Assembly: GCA_021823905.1 (NCBI GenBank)
Contig: JAKALX010000251.1
Coordinates: 1-5,923, forward strand
Direction: 5' to 3'
DNA length: 5,923 nt
Source of the DNA: Chloroflexota bacterium
GTDB lineage: Bacteria; Chloroflexota; Dehalococcoidia; Tepidiformales; Tepidiformaceae
Shown in pieces: positions 1 through 5,771 of this stretch; the first letter of the stretch is position 1; each line of letters begins with the position of its first letter. The position numbers and the translations under genes are program-made. The notes beneath the pieces are model-generated. The model was not told the DNA's origin. It did not search any database and was given only the letters and a program-made list of their open reading frames with translations.

Positions 1-504
1 CGTTGGCGCCACGAGGGCCATGCCAACGACGAAAGCGCTGATCCAGGCGAGCTTGCCGAGGAAGCCGGCAATGAGCGTGCGGCCCAGCTCGCCGCCGAGG
101 GTGGTCTGGGCGAAGTCGACGCTGCCGAGCGTCCAGTTGGCTTCGTTCAGGGCGAGGGCGCCCCAGGCGAACCAGGCCAGCGCTGCCACGCCCAGCGCGC
201 GCCGCGCAAAGGCTCGTCCCTCCTGATGAGCGCCCTGGCGGACGGCGGCGACGGACGCGACGGCCAGTCCGAGGAGGATGAACCCGCCTGCTCCGAGCGT
301 TCGAAGCAGCGTGTCTCGCGCGTCCGCGAGCAGCGAGGTGACATCGACCACGACGAGCAGGGCTGCGACAGCAAGTGCGCCGACGGCCACGGCAAGTGCG
401 CCGCGGTAGGGGAACCGATCGAACGGGAATGAGAACCGCCCGCGCTGCCGCCGGGATCGGGGCGAGCGCGAGCCGCGGGGGCGCGATCGTGCGCGTGCCG
501 TCAT
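1..504 (-). CDS. ftsK: DNA translocase FtsK, N-terminal membrane domain (3' end cut by window edge)
   Basis: This frame stays open for 168 codons from ATG 504 to the window edge, so only the N-terminus is visible. Residues 1-34 are strongly basic, with 12 arginines. About four hydrophobic segments follow, near residues 35-55, 70-89, 102-119 and 148-166. The stretch around 136-150 (LGGELGRTLIAGFLG) resembles the Gly-rich turn before the last span of FtsK/SpoIIIE membrane domains. In that family the N-terminus anchors a DNA-pumping ATPase at the septum, where it clears chromosomes during division. The motor and gamma domains would lie beyond the window and cannot be checked. FtsK often follows RNase J in bacterial genomes, which supports the call. 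A GAAGGAGAAG Shine-Dalgarno favours ATG 504, but an in-frame ATG at 522 would add six residues. It could be another polytopic membrane protein. The name rests on topology, weak similarity and position. Confidence 0.6.
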   Translation of the reverse strand, partial: MTARARSRPRGSRSPRSRRQRGRFSFPFDRFPYRGALAVAVGALAVAALLVVVDVTSLLADARDTLLRTLGAGGFILLGLAVASVAAVRQGAHQEGRAFARRALGVAALAWFAWGALALNEANWTLGSVDFAQTTLGGELGRTLIAGFLGKLAWISAFVVGMALVAPT

Positions 505-510
505 GGCGCG

Positions 511-520
511 CTTCTCCTTC
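511..520 (-). promoter_or_regulatory. Ribosome binding site of the ftsK-like gene
   Basis: On the minus strand this reads GAAGGAGAAG. Its GGAG core lies 9 nt before ATG 504. The upstream in-frame ATG at 522 has only a GGGGA directly against it, which is too close to work well, so this site favours ATG 504. Confidence 0.6.
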
Positions 521-575
521 ATTCCCCGGCCGTCGCTACCCCGCGTGCGGAGCCGGTGCGGCGCTGGTTCCTGAC

Positions 576-2228
576 TCAGACCTCGACTGTCACGGTCAGG
601 ACCATGGGCCGCCTGCGGGTCTCATCATAAAGGAACTTGCTCACTGCGTCCCTGATCCGGCTGTTCACGTCGCCGAATTCGGCATAATGCTCGGCGCCTT
701 CGAGCGACCTGGCGACCATCCTCTTCGTCTTTTCCAGGAGATCCTCGCGCTCGTCCAGATCGATGAATCCGCGGGCGAGCACCTCGGCCTGGCGCTCGAG
801 CTTCCCCGTCTTCTTGTCGACGGCGACCATGACGACGACGACGCCGTCCGTCGAAAGGTGTGCCCGGTCGCGGAGGATGTGCTGGTCGACGTCGCCGATG
901 CCCAGACCGTCGACATAGACGTAGCTCGCGGGCACGCGGTCGGCGAGCCATGCGTTGTCCTCGTCGATCTCGAGCACGTCGCCGTCGGTGAGCACGAAGG
1001 CGTTGCCGTTCGGGACGCCGACGGACTCGGCGAGGCGGGCGTGAACGACGAGGTGGCGGTACTCGCCGTGAACAGGGACAAAGTACTCGGGCTGGAGGAC
1101 AGCCTGGATGATCTTGAGCTCCTCGCGGCTGGCATGGCCGCGAACGTGAATGTTCGAGACGCGGTTGTAGAGAACGTCGGCGCCAAGGCGGAAGAGGTTG
1201 TCGACGTTGCGGTAGACGGCCTGCTCGTTCCCGGGGATGGCGGTCGCGGAGAGCACGACGGTGTCGCCCTGGGCGATCTGGATGTGGCGGTGGTCGCCGT
1301 TGGCCATGCGGGTGAGGGCGCTCGTGGGCTCGCCCTGGCTGCCGGTGGTGATGATCACGAGCTTCGAGGAGGGCGTGTTCCGCATCTCGTCGACGCCGAC
1401 CACGACGCCGTCGGGAGCGTTGAGGTAGCCGAGTTGCCGCGCCATCGCGACGTTGTCAATCATCGAGCGCCCGGTGACAAAGACCTTGCGGTTGGTGAAA
1501 ACGGCGGCGTCGATCACCTGCTGAACGCGGGAGATGAGCGAGGCGAAGGTGGCGATGATCACCCGGCCCGTTGAATTCACGAGGATGTTGCGCAGCGCTT
1601 CGCCAACGAGCTGCTCGCTTGGGGTGTAGCCCTCCTGCTCGGCGTAGGTCGAATCGGCCATCAGGAGGAGGCAGCCTTCGGCGCCCACCTGGGCGAGCCG
1701 GATGAGGTCGGTGTGCTGGTCCATCACCGGTGTGTGGTCGAGCTTGAAATCGCCGGTGTGAACGAGCAGGCCGAGTGGAGTCCTGATGATCAGTCCGCAG
1801 GCGTCGGGAATGCTGTGGGCGACGGTGAAGAACTCTACCGCGAAGACGCCGGCCCGAATGATCTCGCCTGGCTTGACGACGTGGGTCTCCGCGCCCTGGA
1901 GCAGGCGGTGCTCATTGAGCTTGACGCGCACCAGCCCGTCGGTCAGCTTCGTGCTGTAGATCGGCGCCTTGAATTCGCGCAGGAAATAGGGCAGAGCCCC
2001 GACGTGGTCCTCGTGGCCATGCGTGAGGAACACCGCGCGGAGCTTGTCCACGTTGTCACGCAGGTAGGCGAAGTCGGGGATGACGAGGTCGACGCCGAGC
2101 ATCTCCTCCTCGGGGAACATCAGCCCAACGTCGACGACGACGATGTCGTCGCCGTACTCGATCAGCATCATGTTGCGGCCGATCTCCCCGAGACCGCCAA
2201 GTGGGATGACGCGCAGTGTAGTTTCCAT
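576..2228 (-). CDS. rnj: Ribonuclease J (metallo-beta-lactamase / beta-CASP RNase)
   Basis: The product has 550 residues, the usual length for RNase J, which combines endonuclease and 5'-3' exonuclease activity in mRNA turnover and RNA maturation in the cytoplasm. The metallo-beta-lactamase core shows GGLGEIGRNM near 11-20, the zinc motif HGHEDH at 70-75, AHSIPD with His138, and HTGDFK with Asp160. The beta-CASP part holds ATFASLISRVQQ near 226-237, GRSM near 253-256 and GSQGEP at 296-301. After it come HVRGHAS near 361-367 and PVHGEYRHL near 385-393, which supplies the last zinc-ligand histidine. The C-terminal domain, about 460-550, is present. All expected metal ligands are visible, so the enzyme should be active. 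One oddity is Arg in HVRGH, where many relatives have Ser. The start ATG is 6 nt after the upstream glycosylase stop, and a GAGGA sequence overlapping that stop serves as its ribosome binding site, which suggests coupled translation. Confidence 0.97.
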   Translation of the reverse strand: METTLRVIPLGGLGEIGRNMMLIEYGDDIVVVDVGLMFPEEEMLGVDLVIPDFAYLRDNVDKLRAVFLTHGHEDHVGALPYFLREFKAPIYSTKLTDGLVRVKLNEHRLLQGAETHVVKPGEIIRAGVFAVEFFTVAHSIPDACGLIIRTPLGLLVHTGDFKLDHTPVMDQHTDLIRLAQVGAEGCLLLMADSTYAEQEGYTPSEQLVGEALRNILVNSTGRVIIATFASLISRVQQVIDAAVFTNRKVFVTGRSMIDNVAMARQLGYLNAPDGVVVGVDEMRNTPSSKLVIITTGSQGEPTSALTRMANGDHRHIQIAQGDTVVLSATAIPGNEQAVYRNVDNLFRLGADVLYNRVSNIHVRGHASREELKIIQAVLQPEYFVPVHGEYRHLVVHARLAESVGVPNGNAFVLTDGDVLEIDEDNAWLADRVPASYVYVDGLGIGDVDQHILRDRAHLSTDGVVVVMVAVDKKTGKLERQAEVLARGFIDLDEREDLLEKTKRMVARSLEGAEHYAEFGDVNSRIRDAVSKFLYDETRRRPMVLTVTVEV

Positions 2229-2234
2229 AATTCC

Positions 2235-2915
2235 TCAATCGAAGAGGCGAATTTGCTCCGGTTTCGGCGGCTCGGCCGGCATGGATGACACGATGGGCGG
2301 CGTGGTCTCGGGTGATTCGGGCACGGCCGGCGGCGCCAGGCGCTCGGAGCGGGCACGCTCGATCACGCGGGGCAAGGCGCGGAAGTCCGAGAGGATGGTC
2401 TCACGCAGGCTCTGTTGGTGGAGCGCCGCCGCGGGATGAAACATGGGGACGTAGTAGCGGTTGTCGATGCGCCGGACCGAGCCGTGGATGCGCGAGATGG
2501 ATTGCTGGGGAAAGTAGCGAGACATCGAGTAGCGGCCAAGAGTGACAACGACGAGCGGATCGACGATCGCAATCTGCTCGTCGAGGTAATCCTTGCACTG
2601 TGCAACCTCGTCGGGAAGGGGGTCACGGTTCCCGGGCGGCCGGCACTTGAGAACGTTGCAGACGTAGACCTCGTCGCGGCGCAACCCGGCGGCGGCCAGC
2701 AGCTCCGAGAGAAACTGGCCGGCCTGGCCCACGAACGGGCGCCCCTGCTTGTCTTCGTTGGCGCCGGGCGCCTCGCCGATCAGCAGCACCTCGGCATCGA
2801 GCGGGCCCTCGCCGGGGACGGCGAGCGTCCGCGTCCGGGCGAGCGGGCAGCGCTGGCAGGAGCGTACTCGTGCGTAGAGGGAGTCGGCGCGCTTCGTGGC
2901 CGACCCGTCGGTCAT
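2235..2915 (-). CDS. Uracil-DNA glycosylase, family 4 (iron-sulfur type)
   Basis: This 226-residue protein removes uracil from DNA, the first step of base-excision repair of deaminated cytosine or misincorporated dUMP. Cys20 and Cys23 (CQRC) plus Cys91 and Cys107, the last two 16 residues apart around KCRPPGNRDP, match the four ligands of the family's 4Fe-4S cluster. The uracil-pocket motif GEAPGANED is at 48-56, followed by QGRPFVGQAG. The second active-site motif is HPAAAL at 160-165. Residues from about 194 form a Pro-rich, probably disordered tail ending QIRLFD, which resembles a sliding-clamp binding peptide. The start ATG at 2915 shares bases with the TatC stop (ATGA, 4-nt overlap) and has a GGAG 7 nt upstream. 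The same frame stays open upstream across tatC and into the Tat B/A gene, but that part has no family similarity and is not coding. Family identity is firm. The role of the tail is inferred. Confidence 0.95.
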   Translation of the reverse strand: MTDGSATKRADSLYARVRSCQRCPLARTRTLAVPGEGPLDAEVLLIGEAPGANEDKQGRPFVGQAGQFLSELLAAAGLRRDEVYVCNVLKCRPPGNRDPLPDEVAQCKDYLDEQIAIVDPLVVVTLGRYSMSRYFPQQSISRIHGSVRRIDNRYYVPMFHPAAALHQQSLRETILSDFRALPRVIERARSERLAPPAVPESPETTPPIVSSMPAEPPKPEQIRLFD

Positions 2916-3706
2916 GCTGGCTCTCCCCGCTTCGGCCGGCCGCGCTGTACAACCCAGGCGAAAAAGATGCCGATAAAGTACAGCCCGAAGAGCGGCCCTG
3001 CGACGAGCGTCTGGTTGAACGGATCCGGGGTTGGCGTGATGACGGCGGCGATGATGAAGATGATAACGATGGCGTAGCGCCAGAACACGAGGAGTTGCTT
3101 CGCTCTGACGAGGCCCAGGCGCGCGGCGAGGGCGATGACCATCGGCATTTCGAAGGCGAGACCCACCCAGAAGATTATCCGGGTCACGAAGTCCATGTAC
3201 TCCTTGATGCCGATGACGTTCTGGATCTTGTCGGAGCCGACGCCGAGCAGGAAGTTGAGCGAAGCCGGCAGAATAACCCAGTAGGCGAACGCCATCCCGG
3301 CGAGCAGAAAGATGACGACGCCGAACATCCCTGGAGCGAGCATCCTGCGCTCTTTCGGGGTCAGGCCCGGAACGATGAAGGCGAGAACCTCGTAGATGAT
3401 GACCGGGGATGACGTGATGAGCCCGCCGTAAAGGCCGATCTTGAAGATCGTTCCGATGCGATCGACCGGCGAAAAGCTCGAGACGCGGAAGTTCGGGTCG
3501 TACTGGCGGCCCGGCGCCAGCAGCCAGCCGAGGATGGTTTCCCAGAAGTAGAACGAGACCAGCGTACAGAGGATGAGTGCAAGGCCGGCGACCATCACCC
3601 GGTTCCGCAGCTCTTTCAGGTGGTCGAGGAGCGTCATCTCCGGGCCGCCGCTGTAGCCGCCGCGCGACTTCCTCGCCTCCGGAGCTTCCGGGGTTTCGTC
3701 GGTCAT
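2912..3706 (-). CDS. tatC: Sec-independent protein translocase TatC
   Basis: TatC is the six-span inner-membrane receptor that recognises twin-arginine signal peptides and, with TatA/B, exports folded proteins. The 264-residue product carries the family signatures: HLKELRNRV at 29-37, YEVLAFIVPGLTPKERR at 105-121, AYWVILPASLNFL at 141-153, GLAFEMPMV at 182-190, and AAVITPTPDPFNQ at 220-232. Hydrophobic spans fall near 36-57, 85-112, 123-150, 172-195, 205-223 and 235-253, giving the expected six. Residues 1-23 are a polar, Glu/Pro/Gly-rich extension before the usual starting region. A start at Met24 (MTLLDHL) is possible, but its GGAG lies directly against that ATG. ATG 3706 lies 5 nt after the upstream Tat gene's stop. 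No convincing Shine-Dalgarno precedes it, so translation is probably coupled. The stop overlaps the glycosylase start by 4 nt. Confidence 0.96.
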   Translation of the reverse strand: MTDETPEAPEARKSRGGYSGGPEMTLLDHLKELRNRVMVAGLALILCTLVSFYFWETILGWLLAPGRQYDPNFRVSSFSPVDRIGTIFKIGLYGGLITSSPVIIYEVLAFIVPGLTPKERRMLAPGMFGVVIFLLAGMAFAYWVILPASLNFLLGVGSDKIQNVIGIKEYMDFVTRIIFWVGLAFEMPMVIALAARLGLVRAKQLLVFWRYAIVIIFIIAAVITPTPDPFNQTLVAGPLFGLYFIGIFFAWVVQRGRPKRGEPA

Positions 3707-3711
3707 CGGTA

Positions 3712-4209
3712 TCAGAAGACCAGCGGGGGCTGGCCGCTCGCTTCCGTGTTGCCCGCGACGGGAGGTTCGACGCGCGGCTCGGATTCGGCGGGCGGCGTGG
3801 CGCCGTTCGTGAGAACCAGCGCGGCTTCGGATGGGACGGCCGACGTGGGCTCGGCAGTCGGCGGCGCGGTGAGCTCGCGAAGCCCTGAGTCAATGGGTTC
3901 AGTCGCCTGGCGCAGCTCCGTGTTGAACTTGGTCGTTTGGTCGCGAAGCTCGGCATTGAATTTGCTCGTCTGGTCGCGAAGCTCGGTGTTGAGCGTGCCG
4001 ACCTCGCCCTTGACGACACGGACCTGCTCTTCGAGGTAGCCGATCTCGTCGCTGAACTCGTCGCGCACCTGGCGAGCGTATTGCTGCAGGGTGCGCACCG
4101 CTCGGCCGATCTGGTATGCCATGCCGGGGAGCCGCTCGGGCCCGACCACGACGAGCAACAGAATCAGCACCAGCAGGAGTTCCTGGTAGCCGATGCCCAG
4201 GAATTCCAC
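3712..4209 (-). CDS. Twin-arginine translocase subunit, TatB-like (TatA/B family)
   Basis: The 165-residue protein has the TatA/B layout: one N-terminal membrane span at about 9-23, a VGPERLPG hinge at 22-29, then an amphipathic helix to about 60. Glu10 followed by LLLV and the Gly-Pro hinge resemble TatB more than TatA, which usually has Phe-Gly there, but in many bacteria one protein serves both roles. With TatC it forms the export complex. Residues 73-105 are three tandem 11-residue units (LNTELRDQTSK, FNAELRDQTTK, FNTELRQATEP) with a decayed fourth at 106-116. Hydrophobic positions alternate at +4 and +7, which suggests a long coiled coil or membrane-surface helix. From about 115 on, the tail is Pro/Ala/Glu-rich and probably disordered. 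The start is GTG 4209, chosen because a GGGAGG sits 5 nt upstream. The neighbour tatC follows after 5 nt. The family call is firm. Choosing TatB over TatA is not. Confidence 0.9.
   Translation of the reverse strand: MEFLGIGYQELLLVLILLLVVVGPERLPGMAYQIGRAVRTLQQYARQVRDEFSDEIGYLEEQVRVVKGEVGTLNTELRDQTSKFNAELRDQTTKFNTELRQATEPIDSGLRELTAPPTAEPTSAVPSEAALVLTNGATPPAESEPRVEPPVAGNTEASGQPPLVF
3862..3993 (-). repeat. 33-bp in-frame tandem repeat inside the Tat B/A gene
   Basis: Three 33-bp units span 3895-3993, and a diverged fourth reaches 3862. On the plus strand the 16-mer TGGTCGCGAAGCTCGG occurs at 3938 and again at 3971, exactly 33 nt apart. The third unit has drifted at synonymous and some replacement sites (CGCAGCTCCG at 3911). 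Each unit encodes 11 residues with the core (F/L)N(T/A)ELR, so the repeat is translated and in frame. Confidence 0.88.
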
Positions 4210-4214
4210 GTTAA

Positions 4215-4220
4215 CCTCCC
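4215..4220 (-). promoter_or_regulatory. Ribosome binding site that fixes the GTG start of the Tat B/A gene
   Basis: On the minus strand this reads GGGAGG, 5 nt before GTG 4209. It is the strongest Shine-Dalgarno in the window. It sits at the end of the 50-nt gap after acpP, so the Tat gene probably initiates independently of acpP translation. Confidence 0.75.
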
Positions 4221-4259
4221 GCGGGCCGGGGACCGTTGTGGCGGTGGCCGAGGCTCAGG

Positions 4260-4520
4260 TTACTTGTCCTCGATTCCGTGGTCCTTGAGGTAGTCTACCG
4301 CGTCCTGCACGGTCTGGATCTTTTCCGCGTCTTCATCGCTGATCTCAAGTTCGCCAGCGTCGCCGGAGAATTCCTCTTCGAGCGACATGATGAGCTCGAC
4401 CAGGTCCAGGGAGTCGGCGTTGAGATCCTCAACGAACGAGGCGTTGGGCAGAACCTCGTCTTCTTCGACGCCAAGTTGCTCGACCACAATGGCGCGCACA
4501 CGTTCGAATACAGTTGCCAC
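4260..4520 (-). CDS. acpP: Acyl carrier protein
   Basis: ACP carries growing acyl chains as thioesters on a phosphopantetheine arm during fatty acid synthesis. The 86-residue product has the attachment motif NADSLDLVEL at 34-43, with Ser37 as the modified serine. Helix I (VFERVRAIVVEQLGV) precedes it, and EDAEKIQTVQDAVDYL at 63-78 follows as the helix III/IV region. Compared with the common form EEEF-four residues-PDE, this one has EEEFSGDAGELEISDE, about five extra residues after helix II. The start is GTG 4520, placed directly before ATVFERV, where the family normally begins. The frame is open further upstream, but that part is unlike any ACP and overlaps nusB. AGGAG at 4532-4536 is 11 nt upstream, a little far. 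The gene begins 8 nt after the nusB stop. Its place after fabD and fabG fits the standard fatty-acid cluster, apart from the interposed nusB. Confidence 0.95.
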   Translation of the reverse strand: MATVFERVRAIVVEQLGVEEDEVLPNASFVEDLNADSLDLVELIMSLEEEFSGDAGELEISDEDAEKIQTVQDAVDYLKDHGIEDK

Positions 4521-4528
4521 GTTCTGGG

Positions 4529-5014
4529 TTACTCCTGGTTGCTTGCTGGTGTTTCCGCCTCGATCGGCGGGGAATCGTCCTTCTGGTCCCGGATCCACTG
4601 GCTTACCGTCCGGAGTACGCCGTTGACGAACCCCGGAGAGCTTCCGCCGCCGTAGCGGTGGGCGAGCTCGACTGCTTCGTTGACCACGGCGGCGACTGGC
4701 GCCGAGGGGTCGGAAAGCAGCTCCCATATTGCAAGTCTGAGAATGTTCCGGTCAACGACGGCCATGCTCTCGATCGGGAACTGGATTGCAGCTTCCGAAA
4801 TATAACGGTCGATCTGCTCGCGAAGGGTGAGAACGCCCTCGAGCGCGTGCCGTCCGAATCGCGCCGCGTTGCCCTTGAGAAGCTTTTCGTCGTCGGCGCC
4901 GACTTCGCGTAGCCGGCGGTCATAGGCGGCGAGTGCGGGGTGGTCGGAAGTCTCCGATTCGTAGAGGGCCTCGATGACGAGGAACCGCGCGCGGCGCATG
5001 ACGCTGTCGGTCAT
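4529..5014 (-). CDS. nusB: Transcription antitermination factor NusB
   Basis: NusB is a small, all-helical protein that, with NusE (ribosomal S10), binds boxA RNA and keeps RNA polymerase processive on rRNA operons. The 161-residue product shows the N-terminal pattern RRARFLVIEALYE at 7-19. The C-terminal signature is IESMAVVDRNILRLAIWELL at 81-100, then AAVVNEAVELAHRYGGGSSPGFVNGVL at 108-134, the most conserved part of the family. The last 15 or so residues are acidic and Pro/Glu-rich, probably a loose tail. ATG 5014 is used because MTDSVMRRAR matches the family's start and forms an ATGA overlap with the fabG stop, implying coupled translation. A GTG at 5047 would lie inside fabG and add 11 unrelated residues. 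Lying between fabG and acpP, the gene should be co-transcribed with fatty-acid genes. Confidence 0.95.
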   Translation of the reverse strand: MTDSVMRRARFLVIEALYESETSDHPALAAYDRRLREVGADDEKLLKGNAARFGRHALEGVLTLREQIDRYISEAAIQFPIESMAVVDRNILRLAIWELLSDPSAPVAAVVNEAVELAHRYGGGSSPGFVNGVLRTVSQWIRDQKDDSPPIEAETPASNQE

Positions 5015-5760
5015 GCCATTACCATACCGCCGTCTACCTGGATGCACTGGCCGGTGATGTAGCTGCCCCCTGGCCCCGCCAGGAACGCGACCAGCGGGGC
5101 GACCTCCTCGGGGCCGGCGATGCGCCCGAGCGGGATCTGCGCCATCACGGCCTGCGTCGCGGCGTCGGTCATGCCGGCGATGATGTCGGTCTGAATAAAG
5201 CCCGGGGCGACGGCGTTGCAGGTGATTCCGCGCGACGCGACTTCGCGGGCGACGGCGCGCGTGAAGCCGATCAGGCCTGCCTTCGCGGCGGCGTAGTTCG
5301 CCTGGCCCGCGTTACCCATGACGCCGACCACGCTCGAGATGTTCACGATCCGTCCGCCGCGCGCGCGGAGCATCGGGCGCATCGCGGCCTTCGTAACGAG
5401 GAAGGCGCCGCGCAGGTTGGTGTTGTGAACCGCATCCCAGTCTTCTTCGGACATGCGCATGAGCAGCGTGTCGCGCGTGATCCCGGCGTTGTTGACGAGG
5501 ATGTCGAGGCTGCCGAACCGATCGATGGTTGCCTTGACGATCGCCCCGGCGTCGTTGGCGCTCGAAACGTCGCCGTGGACGGCGAAGGCGTCGCCGCCGG
5601 CGGCGGTGATCTCGGTGACTACCGCCGCGGCAAGCGCTTCGTTGGAAACGTAGTTGACCGCCACCCGCGCGCCCCGTCGTGCGAGCTCCAGGCAGATTGC
5701 GCGGCCGATGCCACGGGAGCCGCCGGTGATGAGCGCGGCGCGGCCCTCCAGTTCCTGCAC
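5011..5760 (-). CDS. fabG: 3-oxoacyl-[acyl-carrier-protein] reductase
   Basis: FabG reduces 3-oxoacyl-ACP to 3-hydroxyacyl-ACP with NADPH in the first reductive step of fatty acid elongation. The 249-residue product is a classical short-chain dehydrogenase. It has the cofactor motif TGGSRGIG at 12-19, DV near 64-65, NNAG at 90-93, and the catalytic residues Asn115, Ser143, Tyr156 and Lys160 (YAAAK). NAVAPGFIQTD lies at 182-192, and the C-terminal GQCIQVDGGM resembles the usual GQ.i.vdGGm end. All active-site residues are present. The start is GTG 5760, with AGGAG 6 nt upstream overlapping the fabD stop. The gene begins 9 nt after fabD ends, and its own stop overlaps the nusB start. Position between fabD and acpP argues for the fatty-acid reductase and against another short-chain dehydrogenase. 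Confidence 0.95.
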   Translation of the reverse strand: MQELEGRAALITGGSRGIGRAICLELARRGARVAVNYVSNEALAAAVVTEITAAGGDAFAVHGDVSSANDAGAIVKATIDRFGSLDILVNNAGITRDTLLMRMSEEDWDAVHNTNLRGAFLVTKAAMRPMLRARGGRIVNISSVVGVMGNAGQANYAAAKAGLIGFTRAVAREVASRGITCNAVAPGFIQTDIIAGMTDAATQAVMAQIPLGRIAGPEEVAPLVAFLAGPGGSYITGQCIQVDGGMVMA

Positions 5761-5766
5761 GGCTGG

Positions 5767-5771
5767 CTCCT
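5767..5771 (-). promoter_or_regulatory. Ribosome binding site of fabG, overlapping the fabD stop
   Basis: On the minus strand this reads AGGAG, 6 nt before GTG 5760, and its first bases are part of the TAG stop of fabD (5770-5772). It supports the GTG start and suggests that ribosomes ending fabD restart on fabG. Confidence 0.7.

Noticed and set aside
505..575. Possible terminator in the 71-nt gap between RNase J and the FtsK-like gene
   Set aside because: Only short GC-rich stems such as CCGC-AC-GCGG are visible and no T-run follows. I see no clear promoter either.
375..1574. A 399-codon open frame on the plus strand, opposite RNase J
   Set aside because: It is antisense to a highly conserved enzyme, rich in Val/Asp/Ala/Glu as expected from the complement of GC-rich codons, and shows no recognisable domain.
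1713..2288. A 191-codon plus-strand open frame opposite the start of RNase J
   Set aside because: Its composition mirrors the complement of the coding strand, and it has no domain and no ribosome binding site that I can see.
2916..4019. Upstream continuation of the glycosylase frame, which would give a 594-residue fusion protein
   Set aside because: This part overlaps tatC and the Tat B/A gene in another frame and is Arg/Pro/Ser-rich without family similarity. The family-like start at 2915 has its own ribosome binding site.
4210..4259. Possible promoter or terminator in the 50-nt gap between acpP and the Tat B/A gene
   Set aside because: No -10/-35 pair is visible and there is no T-run. The CCCGCGGG palindrome at 4218-4225 overlaps the ribosome binding site and is short enough to be chance in GC-rich DNA.
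4521..4727. N-terminal extension of acyl carrier protein to position 4727
   Set aside because: The extension overlaps nusB and is unlike ACP. GTG 4520 starts exactly where the family begins.
5015..5047. Earlier GTG start for NusB at 5047
   Set aside because: It would add 11 basic residues from inside fabG. The ATGA overlap at 5014 and family alignment favour the later start.
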